From positions 7,412,001-7,476,000 of the forward strand of contig JAQPZY010001664.1 in assembly GCA_029931535.1 (NCBI GenBank): a stretch of 64,000 bases of DNA. The letters are read 5' to 3'. The DNA is from Margaritifera margaritifera (Eukaryota; Mollusca; Bivalvia; Unionida; Margaritiferidae). The notes under the pieces were generated by a model. It was not told where the DNA came from, did no database searches, and worked only from the letters and a program-made list of their open reading frames with translations. The first letter of the stretch is position 1. Every line of letters starts with the position of its first letter. Position numbers and translations under genes: made by a program. Shown in pieces: positions 37,261 to 49,559 of the stretch.

Positions 37261-37540
37261 ACGTCAGTTTCGGTTGGCAAATGATAGGACAGTATTCCAT
37301 TCAGCGCGTTGAACTTGTATATTAAGCAGGCGCGATCATGACTGTTGAGCTGTAGCGTGGGAAAATGGTCTGACATTCCTTAAAGGTGTGATAGTAAGTC
37401 AAACTTTGTATAGGCATAAAAAGTCGAATGCTTGAGCTAAACATTGGTACCAAATTTATGACGCTACGCGAAGTGTAGCTTGAAATATCAGCGTTGATTC
37501 TTAAATAGGTCGCGCGAGATGGGAGAGAAGGTCCTCCCTT
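37261..37540 (-). repeat. Right terminal inverted repeat, CpG-retaining
   Basis: Reverse complement of 34267-34551. Keeps CpGs in CTACGCGAAG, GGTCGCGCGAG, GGCGCGATC, AGCGTTGATT and AAAGTCGAAT. The outer end is GGTCCTCCCTT followed by (ATT)n. Confidence 0.9.
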
Positions 37541-37655
37541 ATTATTATTATGTACATGTGTATAGGTTCATTGCAAGCAACTATAATAGCCCCTGTGATG
37601 ACATGTATGTCATAATTCTTTCCAAAGTTTATTCTATAAGAATTATAAATGAGCT

Positions 37656-37793
37656 ATTCTACATAATGGTTCTTCTGTAGCTTTACCCTTAAACTTTGAA
37701 AATTCTACACAAAGGTTCTTCTGTAGCTTTACCATTAAACTTTGAAAATTCTACATAATGGTTCTTCTTTAGCTTTATCCTTAAACTTTGAAA
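37656..37793. repeat. Three tandem 46-bp units
   Basis: The unit starts ATTCTACATAATGGTTCTTC and ends CTTAAACTTTGAAA; three copies differ at only a few positions. Confidence 0.9.
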
Positions 37794-37979
37794 ATAAAAT
37801 TGTTTATCAGAGTATGACAATTTTAAAATGCGCGGAATTATATACACTCTATTGACTGTTGTGCTCTATCAGTGGCCATTCAAGCCATGAACAAAGTGAG
37901 TTCAATGAAAAAAAGTTACTTTCTGTCGTCACCTTTTTCGCGAATCTACATGCATCACAAGGAGTGGCATTCTTACTTT

Positions 37980-38850
37980 GATGTCAGCCGCTGCGCCGGT
38001 TACGGTAGCTTCCTGCCTTGAGTCAACAATGGTCGGTCAGGACAGTTTCTGCCAGCTACTGTTCAATGTCGCTTCAAATTGCACATTAACTGTCGAATGA
38101 AAATGTCACAAAACCACACACCTTAAAACTAAAAAGATATTAGTTCGTGAAAAACAAATTTGGATTGAGAAACGCATTGATGTTAAGTTCTCATATTATG
38201 GCGTAAACCTGGTTTCTAGCGTTATATGAAAAACTAAATATATTTTTTTTTCCAAATTAGAGACGGACCGTTTAAGTTCAATTTAGAAAAAAAAGTGTAA
38301 TGCCTTGATTCACGTATAAACTTGTTTTTTGTTTTTTTTGTTTTCAAAAAATTAGCAGGTGTATTTATTTCAAGCTATATCCCATCTCCTCCGTCTCTCT
38401 CTCTCTCTCCAAACCTACCCCCCCCCCCCCTCCATAGCGTAATAATCTAATAGAATTGAAGTCTTAAATGACTAAAGTTAGGGCAGTTCCTAGCAGCTAC
38501 TGGTCAATGTCGCGCTTCAATGTTTCAAAGTAAACACTGTTGAATGAAAATTATTCTTGTTGCCACAAAACCAAACACTATAAAATTAAGAAGATATTAG
38601 TTTGTGAAAAACGAAGTCACTGCTACGCTTGTTAACAATGGTCAGTGAGGAAGGTGTCGAGTTTCGATGTTATTTTTTTTAGCACCGATATTTCAAAAGA
38701 AACATCAACTTCTGAATTAAAATGTTTTTTGTTGTTTGTGGAAAAACGAATTTTGGACTTGTAATATGGACTGAGAAGCGCAATCGGGTTGAGTTGTGAT
38801 ATTTTCGCGTAAACCTGGTTTCTAGCGGTATATAAAACAAATCATAGACA
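37980..38850. repeat. Two diverged direct copies of a ~250-bp segment
   Basis: About 38020-38235 and 38485-38835 share, in order, CAGCTACTG(T/G)TCAATGTCGC, CACAAAACCA, AAGATATTAGTT, GTGAAAAAC and GCGTAAACCTGGTTTCTAGC. The second copy is split by inserted sequence carrying AACAATGGTCAGTGAGG, which itself echoes AACAATGGTCGGTCAGG in the first copy. Non-coding, function unknown. Confidence 0.75.
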
Positions 38851-38948
38851 ATATTTCTTCTCCCCATTAATCTTTTAACGCAGCGCAAAATACAAGTCTA
38901 ACGCAGCAAATAGCTATGACCTGCTTACCAAAGCACTACAGGCTTTCT

Positions 38949-39049
38949 TTCTTTTTTTTTTTTTTTTTTTTTTTTTAATGCATCTTTATTTGTAATATGT
39001 GTTTATTATATGCAAAAATGAGAGAGAGAGAGCGAGAGAGAGAGAGAGA
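38949..39049. repeat. Poly(T) and (GA)n tracts
   Basis: A T run of about 27 (38951-38977) and an interrupted (GA)n at about 39019-39049. Confidence 0.9.
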
Positions 39050-39320
39050 TAATGCATATTAACTTTCGATCGACGTTGCCCGTAGCTTTTATCGCCGACT
39101 CGGAAACGGGCATTGATCATTAGCGAGTATGCATTATTTTAATGTGCTGCAATTATCTTCAGTTTGGAATTTGTCTAGTGAAAAAAGTATAAATACAATT
39201 TTGCTACTGTTCTTTATTCAGAATAAGTAAATTGCTGCTTAGCAATTCATTTTTTTATTTAAAATGAATTTATATAATTAATTGGGTTTATTAACCTGTT
39301 ATTAGTAGCAACAGGTCCCG

Positions 39321-39371
39321 CCGCTAGGGGGCTCTGGCGATCAATAATAACGTTTTCTCAAAATGGCAACC
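39321..39371 (+). promoter_or_regulatory. CTCF-like core followed by a YY1-like site (candidate)
   Basis: CCGCTAGGGGGCTC (39321-39334) fits the CTCF core at 12 of 14 positions. About 25 bases on, CTCAAAATGGCAAC fits the YY1 core AANATGGC. Both sit near the middle of a CpG-retaining block inside an otherwise CpG-depleted intron. Another CTCF-like core, TTAGGGGGCGC, is at 40516-40526. This could be an internal promoter or boundary; no adjacent exon was recognised. Confidence 0.3.
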
Positions 39372-42359
39372 TCGTTACACCTGGTACTTTCTTCACTTTC
39401 CTATGTAAAAACCCTACATTATTACATTCGAATGTATTCATGGCTGAAAGCTCAACTGTCCATATTTGGGGTATATGACATCGGGGATTTTCCACAACGT
39501 ATTCAGCGGAAATGACAGAATTTTTCCAAACGCAGGAAAAACTCCTAAAACGAACATATACGCTCACCTAAGCGTGCTTTTTAAAAAAAATGCTCTGGAG
39601 TTGTTTTTTTTTTACGTGAATAATGGTAAAATGTGTGCGAATATTTGGGTCAGACCCCCGAATTTTGTCCTTTTTAAATGTCGCCCATGACATCAAGAAC
39701 CGTATCTCTTCCCGGCACGTGGCTACGTAAAAAATGTAAACAATGACATTACGACATAAATTGGGTTCCAAAACACACGAAAACTTCATTTTATGAAAAA
39801 GCAGACGTTTATACGAAGGAATCAGACTATACAGACGTAATGTCAGGCATTATACTGAATTTATTACAAAACTTAAGTACAACTTTTGTTGTGTGATATA
39901 TTTTCGAGTTTAGACTCGATATATGTGACTGAGAATTTCCGAGATATTATCACTGTCAGGCCATATACTCAAGGTAAGAGTCGTATCTAGAGACACTGGT
40001 ATTCATATTAAAATTTTCATACTTAGTATAGGCGAATAAGAGGTAAAAGTTGAACCATTTTGCAGAATTTGGAAGAAAAGAAAACCTAGTCCTGTCATTT
40101 TTTGTGAATATCAGTATGAATATTGTCATAATAAAGAACAGAAAATCGATCTATAGCGTTTCTCTTTTTAAGAAATATAATCATAAATATTTCTTGAACC
40201 AACTCGGTGCCAGTTCCTTCTTTCTCATATTCCAAATTTTAACACTTGCCTCTACTTCATGAACTGTTTAATATTGCTCAAAATAATGTCCAGAATTATC
40301 TTTTTTTTGGTCATTGATTTTATTTTAAAGATATGAAAATTTCCCAAAAATATCTTATCAAAACTAAATTTTAAAATGGCAATTTACTAAAGTGTGATTT
40401 CAGATCAATGTATATATGTACAAGAACGTTGTAATGAATATGCACTATTGGTTTTAAGAGTAACATAATTTCAAATTGTGTATGACTCAAGAATATGGTA
40501 TTTCATGCAAAATTGTTAGGGGGCGCCTGATAAAAAGGCACAGAAAGGCTTCAGAAGTACCTGGAACATAGAAAATGTCAATTTATGTTCACAAAACATT
40601 TCTATATAACCATATGTAGGAAATATACAAATTTCAGTTTGAAATAACAGGAGGACAAAAATTTGCAAAAAGTGACCAAAGACCAGTATTAAAAATGGTG
40701 GACGGTGCATGTGTTTGAATGTTTCTTGTAAATTTATTTCAAAAGATATCATAAAGATGAGTTCATTTTTAATTCTGCACTCAAATTATGCAGAAAACAT
40801 TCCATTTTCATGTACTAGTATTCTATAATTCTGAAAAAATCATCCCCTATTGCTATTATTAGTGTGCTTTTCTTATTTTCTTATTATCTATAGTCGAATC
40901 TGGTCATAATTAACATATACGAACTTAAAGCTTTAGAAATTTAATAGATTGAAAGTCGAATGAGCCAGCATTACTGCAATAATCGAAGTGAACACGGTGA
41001 CAATATTCGCGACCTTAGAATTAATATGAACGGTTCAAAATAAACCGGAAATAATTGGGATTTACAACCTTTAAAGCCAAAACCTCTTCCACCTCCAGTT
41101 CGGAGTAGATAAAGAAGTTCTACCAGGGATACCTGTTTAAAGCCATTAAAAATGTGAAGTCACGTATTAATAGCAATCAATGCAATTAAAGATAGATTTT
41201 ATAGAATTGGCAAACATGTGGCTTAGCAATTTCGAGCGATATACAAGGCATAGTATTGATAGATGTGTTCAGCTTATGGGTTATACAGTAAACAAGGGGA
41301 AAACAAAGCATGAACAAGAAGAAATTCCACTTATATAAATAAAGCTAAAGCCAAACCAACGTACAAAACTGGAGGCTATTTATTGTACAGTAATTTAGGT
41401 TGAATTGCAAAAGATGATGATATGATGGATGTCCAGGAAAATTAGCTGCTACTGCAATATAGAGAAGAAGACACCCCCCCCACCCCCACACACATACACA
41501 CACACTGGCCCGACGCGTTTTTCTATGCTGTGTACATGTATATCTTCAGGCAGTTAACCTTGGATTATTATTGCTTTTAATTCAGCCTCGGAGTCCAAAA
41601 GCTTGTTCATGTGACTTAAGCTTAGTTTTGGTTCATAAAGATTCAGTGCCGTTTGGGCGATTATAACTTCAGTAATTTCACATTGTTGGCCTAATTGCTT
41701 AAGCGGTATAAATACGCATTTGGTGACTGTTCTTCGGCGACAAAATGTTTTATTTGTATTTACGTCAACTTCTTAAAAAGGATAATTGTGTTAAAATGTA
41801 ACAAATTAGGAACTAAACTGATAAACGCTTGACATTCGGGAACAGTTTGGAAGTATTTGTCATGCGCACCGAAAGAATGTACAGTGCCAAATGAAGTTGT
41901 ATCGGCATCAACTGAAAATAATACATACCAAATATTTAAGTTATTATGTTTCTTCATCACTTGCACTGTTTGGTAATAGTGACCTCGTCAGATGACTAAA
42001 CAAGCAATCCTAAGTATATTGTAAGCTGTTGGTTATAAAATGCATCACATGCTTTGTAGAGTCTGCATAAAAACAGTAGGTCTACGGTAAAATTAAGCAC
42101 GTGTCTAGTTCCTCAGGAAATTTGTCCCATGGACATGCATATTTGGGTCGCAAGTACTAAACAGGCTGAACTAGTTGAGGTTGCATTTTTGATAGTGCTG
42201 TGTATATGTTATATTTCATTGTGTGCGAACATGTCAAGTAAGCAGTTTAAAAGTGACTGAGGGAATAAACAACAAATTGCAGCATTTTTCGCATTTTTTA
42301 TTTTAATAACGGAATGAAACCCGCCAATACTTACGTGTGATTTCTTTTTCCTTTTGTAG

Positions 42360-42361
<2 letters not shown>
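39372..42361. other. CpG-retaining block, no gene recognised
   Basis: 17 CpG in 41401-42000. Several 68-78-aa ORFs occur (39466-39690, 40516-40752, 41760-41966) without recognisable domains or splice context. A C/CA-rich tract is at about 41473-41505. Confidence 0.45.

Positions 42362-42421
<60 letters not shown>
42362..42421. repeat. (CT)n microsatellite
   Basis: Thirty CT units without interruption; the complement type of the (GA)n tract at 17289. Confidence 0.95.
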
Positions 42422-42425
<4 letters not shown>

Positions 42426-42808
42426 AACTTACTATCATTAAACTTTGTTTATTTTGTGAAGCACCTGCATAGTCTCAGGATTTTTTGCTCCGAAATTTAT
42501 CTTTCATCTCTCGCAATACACGCATGTGAATACGTTTTAGTAGGCGTTTTTGAATATTAAACGGCATAGTGTACGACTAAAAAAGAGCATTCTGTACTGT
42601 GTACTGTAGCTGAGCCGACAGGTAAGTTCCACGCGATGTAGTGGACGTCGACTATTACATGATTATATTGCTGCTACTAATCCGTCCACTACGAGCCATG
42701 ACGTGGACAATCCACGACGACCACTATATCCGATCGGTGACGGAAATAGCGTGAAAGGATTAAGTTCCAAAGTGGGGACGTGGATTTTCCGTAATTCACG
42801 ATGTAGGT
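42422..42808. other. Spacer with TCCAC/GTGGA motifs at the edge of the satellite
   Basis: Positions 42630-42800 repeat GTGGAC / GTCCAC motifs and contain GGATTAAGTTCCAAAGTGG. This echoes GGATTAAGTATCCACTACGG at 33450, which flanks the other satellite block. CpG is high here (TCCACGACGACC, CCGATCGGTGACGG) and drops at the satellite. Confidence 0.5.
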
Positions 42809-43340
42809 CCTAAATTAAAAGGTGCCACTTGTACATCCAGTACGGATATGGCGCTGCTCTGACATCCAATATGGCCACCACAGTGGCCATATTGAAAATC
42901 TTATCACTACTCCTGAATAAATGGTCATATCAGCATGGGGTTTGCACAGGAGACTGCTGATGATGTCTAGTTGGTTGTAAATGAAAATAGTGCCGATCTG
43001 ATTTCCAATATAACTGCCACATTGGACATTTAAAAAATCTTGTTCTAGTTACATCTCCAAGATGGCTGGTCTGTACTTTAACCAAAAGACTTCTTATAAT
43101 GTCTAGTTGGTCCTAAATGGAAATGGTGCCAATTTGATATAAAATATGCCCACCATGGCAGCCATCTTGACAATTTTTGTTTTTGTTACTTCTCCAAAAT
43201 GGAAAGTGATATTACGGGGTTTCGTCCAGATGACTTCTTATGATGTCTTCTTGCTCCTAAATGAAAATGGTGCCAATCTGACATCCACAGCAGCTAATTT
43301 TAAAATGTTGTTATTGCTGAAGAATATCAGAGATGGTTTC
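42809..43340. repeat. ~140-bp satellite array, right block
   Basis: Same monomer as 32691-33385. Landmarks occur at about 42886 (TGGCCATATTGAAAATC), 43026, 43161 (GCAGCCATCTTGACAATT) and 43291. The block begins at GGTCCTAAATTAAAA, the point in the monomer where the left block stops. Confidence 0.85.
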
Positions 43341-45461
43341 AACAATCCGCAGTTAAAATGAAGAAAAAATAGTCTTAGCTTGAATTCCTGGAAGTTCTTT
43401 TTGGCCAGTAAAGCATTAGACCTTTTGAAGGACTCTTGTTTTATTTAAAAAGTGCTGAGTTTAAATTTGGGAGCACTTTCATATAATGAAGTTTTTAAGG
43501 TTTCTGTCTCAAGACAAAAATTCACATTAATCTACGATGTTGAAAATGTACAATTGTTTATGTGTACTAAAGAAAAAGACTATTAATATTACTTTGTTCT
43601 TTTATAGCATGAATAGAATGTATCATTAATTATTAATCCCTGGTTTTGGTCCATGGGTTATTGTTGTTGTTACTATTATTATATTATTACCGGTATTAGT
43701 AGTACATGTATTATTATTGCTGTTGATTGTTGTTTATCTATGAACTTACTACTTTATTTTTAATTTTGTATGTGTTGCTAAACAGCAGAACAAGGCAATC
43801 ATAACAATAATCATTGTAGAAAACTCAGAGAATTATTTCAGCTTAATTAAATCATTGACCTTTTAGATTCTTCTTTTTCTTGATTCATTATATTTAAGAA
43901 ATGATTTTCAGTTTTATGCAAAATAATGTATTTAAAAAAACCATCAGATTGTTGCAAAAAAATGCTGCTGATTCATTATACAAAATGCTTCTTTGGTAGA
44001 AGTTGCAGCTTCATTTCCATACCTACATAACAACTAAAGAGCCACAGTGTTGCACAGAAACTGTACTTTTATGTAGCTGTCATAAAGAACAAGAATAAAA
44101 GAGGACACAAGTGAAATATTGCATGAAACTGTTTAACAGACAATTTATAAAATCAGTCCAAATGAATTTTTTAAAATTTTCTTGCACTCTTATAAATGGG
44201 TACAAATTTGAAGGTCGGCACTAAGAATGAACCAGCAGGAAATTCTGTTGAATCATATGTCTTGCCTGCTTTGCCTGTACAAGTACATCATCCACAAACT
44301 TGGCATAACCAGTTTAGCAAGAACAGTAGGTCATTACAGCTTAAATTTACTTTTGTATTGGTGTTGACATAAGTGATAAATGTCAAACTCCTTTCACTCT
44401 AAATGGAAATAATAATTTGCAGCTATCAGACTTTAGCCATTACAAATTTAACCCAGATCATTTAGTTGTTGTTGAGGGTTGCCATGGTATGGAAAAAAGA
44501 GAGACAGTCCTGTATGATGTTGAGAAAACTCTTGAAATTGGTGTGAAAAATGAAGACTGCAAAGCAGCACAGTTCCACACAACAAAAAAGTGAATAAATA
44601 AATCAGAATAATGGAGGAGCATCCTGTACTTGAAGACTTTGATAGCCACAATACCATACATACATTTGTTAAGTCAACGAACAGGGAAAAGTTGAACACT
44701 ACCTCATTTGAAAAACTAGCTTGCAGATGCTAGAGTGCAGTACGATATAAAGTATTTTGGACAATTACTGAAATATAGTTTCTCTCTAAATGTGATCATA
44801 TGAGGCTGAGAATTTAATCCAGATATGTAATAAAATAATGATCATGTACTTTTTCATTTTCCTTTCTACCCTTTTGAAAGTGAGGGACTTGTGAGTTTAT
44901 GCAAAGGACTCTCAGGCTGGGGATTCCTGAGTTTCATGAGTGAAGAGTCCAGGGCTCCTCATCCTGAAACTCTGTTGAGAGCCCTGAATGTGAATGCACA
45001 CATGAAAATGCATAACTATATATGCAACAGTGCCTAGGAAACTTAGCTACAAGCAAGAAAGAGTGTCTGGCATACTTTGCAAAATGATTATAATTGCTGG
45101 ATACATGTATATCTAACTAAAATGAGAGAAATCAAGATTGAGAGAGATCATTATAGCATAAACTTTCACATGGTAACACATTAAGATGATCCTCACAATC
45201 CCACTACAAAACAAATTACTTGCTTTATCTGTTGCTTGAAAATAGCAAAAATCAAAATTGCTTCAAGGAGAATATATTACTGTTCATTAAAACTATTTCA
45301 ATCCATTAGTGACAGCAGTAAAAAGTCTTTTATTACCACATAAATAAAAGCGAAAGCATAAAAATACACGCTCAAAGAATTCCTGCTATTTGAAGCTTGT
45401 ACTACACTTTGAGGTGTCCTCGTGACCATATTACTGCTAGTCAAGCTCTATTTTATTCACA
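43341..45461. other. Intronic, strongly CpG-depleted, no gene recognised
   Basis: Only 1 CpG in 44041-44640. The small overlapping minus ORFs at 44448-44699 have no recognisable domain. Confidence 0.5.
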
Positions 45462-45683
45462 GGGCCCATGGGTAGCCGAGTGGTCTAAGGCACCCGCCTT
45501 TACAGATCACTCACACATCTCCATGTGAGTTTGAGTCTTGGCTCGAGCGATGTGGGTATGTGAGAAAGCTTGCCAGTAGCTTCCTGTGGTGGGGCAGTAG
45601 ATTTGCCAGGATTCTTCCTCCACCAAATATACTGGTCGCTATGTGCTGAACAATGGCATAAAACCCCACAAAACCAAAACAAA
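45462..45683 (+). repeat. tRNA-derived SINE, family 1, copy on plus
   Basis: Head GGGCCCATGGGTAGCCGAGT then GGTCTAAGGCACCCGCCTTT (A-box region of a Leu/Ser-type tRNA), followed by GAGTTTGAGTCTTGGCTC (B-box region). Body GAAAGCTTGCCAGTAGCTTC and CTTCCTCCACCAAATATACT; tail ATAAAACCCCACAAAACC. Same family, opposite strand, as 19640-19887. Confidence 0.85.
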
Positions 45684-47599
45684 ATTTATTTTATAGATGT
45701 GGAAATCCATATGAATGCCTAAGCTTGACATTCTTTAAGCACTATTTTCAGGCTTTTTCATTCAACACAGTCTTAAGTTCATGATTTTTCAAACATTTTG
45801 AATCAAACAAAAAACAACAACAAAAAAAAGGTACAATTTTATGAAAATTTATAGAGATTTGTACCTTGAAGTGTTGCACCTCATTTTCGCTGCTAAGTAA
45901 GATTAATAATGAAAATTTGCACAAATTGGTTTTGTACCAACCCTATAAAGTGTCCTATGTATTTGCGCAGTCACTGTAAAATCCATGTCTGACTAAATAC
46001 GAATGATGTCCATAGAGCAAATAAGATCAATGTATTTGAAGCAAATTATTGCTTATTTATAGAGCATGCATTTTGTGTTAAAACATCTGCTTTATACATT
46101 CACGCCAATCATCCCACCCTCCCCACTATGTATGCACAGGAAGTGGAAAGAGGACCTGATGTCATTGATACAAATAGCTTCTTGTCAAGTACACTGCTTT
46201 TTTTTTACTTTCTGAGAGCAGGATACACCATTCTCTTAATAAAACAATTCTTATGCATCTACTGGGGAAAGATGGTCCAGTATTGTTGGGCACACCATTC
46301 TGTTTACAGCATATGTGATGGGTACACATTTCTGCTATTATGGTAAACCTTTCTTTATACCCCTAAGACAGATAGTCCAACAAGGAAGTACTTTTTTACT
46401 TCAAGAAATAAAAACAGCCCCAAAGTACTTGTATGTAGAAAAAGTAATCTAATATAGAGGACATTCAAGCTTCCTCTTATAAAGTACATGTATCTTCCTG
46501 TACATCTTTGATGGTACAACCTTGAAGTTTTGGGTATGATTTCAATAGGTTTATACATTGTACATGTAGAAGTATCAGTTAGTTTGAGAAATATAATCAG
46601 ATTCTCTGGTTGAGGGTGGCATACTCACTCAAGTGGGGCACTGTTACATCTAAGTGATCACCCAAGTATGCCGACATGTAAACTGTCAGACTCCTTTGTT
46701 CAACCATACCTTATTCAGAGAATTAAACAAAGAAATAGATTGACACATTATCTGTAATTTTTCTCACCTGTTTAAATGTAAATTGAATCTTCATTTGTAA
46801 ATCTTGCCTGTTTACTGTTGTAAATAAGATTCAACTTAATACAGGTCCTCTGTATCTGTTTAACTAAACTGGTCCTAGTTTCACGAAACATCCTGATTTT
46901 TTTTATCCCCAAGATTTTAAGATATATTTCTTATTGCTTGGTTTGCAACTTTGAATTTTTCACCAATCATTCAGCAGTAAAATCATCAAGGAGTAAGAGT
47001 AATAATATCTTAAATTCACATGGAAAGAGTCTTTTTGTAAATCTAAGAAAATGTTTAAGAATTACATTGTAGAAATTACTGAACCTTTTTTGTAAAGAAA
47101 TAAATGAAACTCAAGTATACGGTTTAAAACTTCAAAATTTGTTAATTCTTATCCTTCTTCATTGCTGTACCTCTGTGAAAAATCCCAGTATTTTAAAACT
47201 ATCATAAGAGCATCATTCAAACATAGTCCAAGCCCGCTGGATTGCTGCAGATAATTTTCTGGTGTGGATGACCCTAAAAAAGTAGCTGGTCCAAATCTGG
47301 AGAACCAGTAAATGTTCTGGATGACTAGGAACTTTTTAATGCTCCTGGTCCTTTAGGCCAGAGAGAAATTTAGTGAAACTGGAGCAGATTACTTGAAGTC
47401 AAATTCAAATTTTATTACATGTATGCACAATACCTATCCCCTCTTGATTAGATCTCTCTATAGGACCTTGAAAGTGAGGGTTGGTCCAGAAAACATGGAG
47501 ACTATTATTTTAAAGTCTGTAGACCATTTTGTTTAAAACTGAGAGTCCATGGAGGACCAGAAACTGGGACCTGGAAAAAAACTACATTTTAACTACCAG
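45684..47599. other. Intronic, no gene recognised
   Basis: ORFs of 66-72 aa at 46128-46558 lack recognisable domains. A fragment near 46870 (GTTTCACGAAAC) resembles a common animal dispersed-repeat end. The 5' end of the DIRS element is not sharply defined. Confidence 0.45.
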
Positions 47600-47617
47600 G
47601 AGTTCTTGGGTCGCAAT

Positions 47618-47905
47618 GGGTCGCTCCCTTCCGTTAGGGAAGTAGAGCACTGCAACAGCGGGTCGCGCCTTCCCGTTAGGGAAGTAGAGCACCGCAACAG
47701 TGGGTCGCGCCTTCCCGTTAGGGAAGTAGAGCATAGCAACAGCAGGTCGCGCCTTCTCTTTAGGGACGTAGAGCACCGCAACAGCGGGTCGCGCCCTCTC
47801 GTTAGGGAGGTAGAGCACCGCAACAGCAGGTTGCACCCTCCTGGTTGGGAGGTAGAGCACTGCGACAGCGAACTGCTCCCTCCCTTAGGGAGGTAGAGCA
47901 ACGCA
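47618..47905 (+). repeat. 42-bp minisatellite, ~7 units, open in frame
   Basis: Unit GGGTCGCGCCTTCCCGTTAG then GGAAGTAGAGCACCGCAACA then GC. As 42 is divisible by 3, frames stay open on both strands; plus reads repeats of REVEHRNSGSRLPV. It sits at the 5' end of the DIRS copy. Copy 2 has a different ~58-bp duplicate (GAGCATGTCACACCC / GAGCATGTCGCACCC) at the equivalent place. Confidence 0.9.
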
Positions 47906-48439
47906 AACACGTCTCATGCTCATGGTAGCATGTCGCTCCCTCGTCTGGGGAGGTGATGCACCGCTCCCATCACTTTCGGGGTAGTGATATAACAGTCAAG
48001 ATGATTTCTTCTCTGATTATCACTTGTCGGCCTCATGGTATGGGGACAGGGTTCGGACTGAGTACCCACCTCTTCTGTCCCATCCTGTGCAGGATTGGGA
48101 GTCTGCCCACTGGGCTCAGACTACGGAAGGGGAATGGATCGACATTCCCTCCAACCCTATTATCTCAATGTATCCTTGTAGGATGTGGGGCCCTCCACCT
48201 TAAGGCCCTTGGCCCACTATGCCCCCGTGGGCTACTGGACCATGCCCTTACAGTCGAGGTGATGCTGCGGCCAGCCATCACCTCTGCACCAGGTGGCCCC
48301 AATGCGGAAGGCTAGAGGTATCACATCATCCAGGGTAGACATGCGGTCTGGCCTCCAAAATTGGAACTCGCACTGAACTACTTACGGGTTATGGCGCAGA
48401 GTGCTCCTATGCCCCCTCCACATCGAGGGACATAGCGAT

Positions 48440-49200
48440 GCCCACCACTCTCCGACTCAGAGTATACCAGATGATGACAATGTCCTCTTTTTTCTCGTTG
48501 ACTCAAATGAGTTTGAGACAGAAACAGCTGCTATGAAACCTCTCAGGCACACCCCTTCCTCTTAGTTGGAAGTAGATGAAGAGGTCTGATCCTGTGATAA
48601 GGCAGTAAACGAGTTTACCGCCTCTTACCTCTGGAATTGTGCCCCAACCATGTGGCACACAATCCAAAAGATCCTTTCCTTTATGGAAAAGATCTCTAGG
48701 GAGCAAACACAATCAGACCTCTTGCTTCTCCCTCATTCCCCAACGATTGAGGAACTCTCATAGAGGCTTTTGGTAGGCCAAAATGTAGCTCGGCAACGTC
48801 GAGGGTGGTTTGTCCCTACCTCGACATTAAGACCCCAGGTCTCTTCTGCCAGTTACAGGATACATGCCTATTAAAACAATCGATGCCATGGAGCAGGGAA
48901 CCTGGTTACTTGTAACCATTGAGTTGCATTCTGATCTATTCTCAGCAACTGCATTTAGTATGCTGAGAGAAGCCTCCTTGAATCCAGCTGCATTACATGC
49001 GTGCTGGAAGCGGTGGCATATATGTTCTGGCATGCGCTTCCTTGGCAATGACTTTATCAGCAGAATTCTGCACATCCGCCATGACGTTGCATTGGACTCC
49101 TCGAAGGTCTTACTTAACTGAGTAAAGACCTTCTAAGGGTTGCTCTGCTAGAAGTCGAGACCCTCTTGGGGTGCCTCTACCACCTGTGGCTTCTTGAGAC
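48440..49200 (+). pseudogene. DIRS gag-like region, copy 1
   Basis: Fragments in shifting frames share segments with copy 2: SNEFETETA against SQMSFMWKK, KILSFMEKISREQTQSDLLL and LPHSPTIEEL against LPHSLTIEEI, and IDAMEQGTWLLVTIELHSDL followed by FSMLREASLNPA against MEAIEQKNRLLVSIASHADF and FSMLKEVSLNPA. The conserved pattern between the two copies, rather than a known domain, supports this as the element's structural ORF. Broken by stops and frameshifts. Confidence 0.65.
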
Positions 49201-49559
49201 TTGCTGGATCATCAACATCAATCCTTTACATTCACTCCTGGCCCATCGCAATCGGCCAGGAAGCGTGTTAATGTGAATCACCATCAGTGGCCATCCGCCA
49301 AGTTCTTCAAGCAGACTCAACCCCAGCCCAAGCTGCAACCTCAAACTAAACCTCCTCCTTGTACGTCGGGTCCATGGTATCAAGGTCGCCGCAGACCCCA
49401 AAAGAGGAAGTCTTATAATCCTCTTTCCTTTCCCACCGGAGGATAGGAGGAGGGGACAGCCCTAGGAATCTAACCCTTCTCCTGCCATACATCCCCCTCC
49501 CAAACGTCCCCGTAGGTGCTCAACTACGCCTATTTTCAGAGGCTTGGTCAAGCATCACG

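Noticed and set aside
47618..47905. CRISPR-like regularly spaced repeat
   Set aside because: The units are contiguous 42-bp tandem repeats without variable spacers, in a eukaryotic DIRS element.
48503..49401. Minus-strand ORFs across the DIRS gag region
   Set aside because: The plus-strand reading matches the second copy residue by residue; the minus ORFs are shadows.
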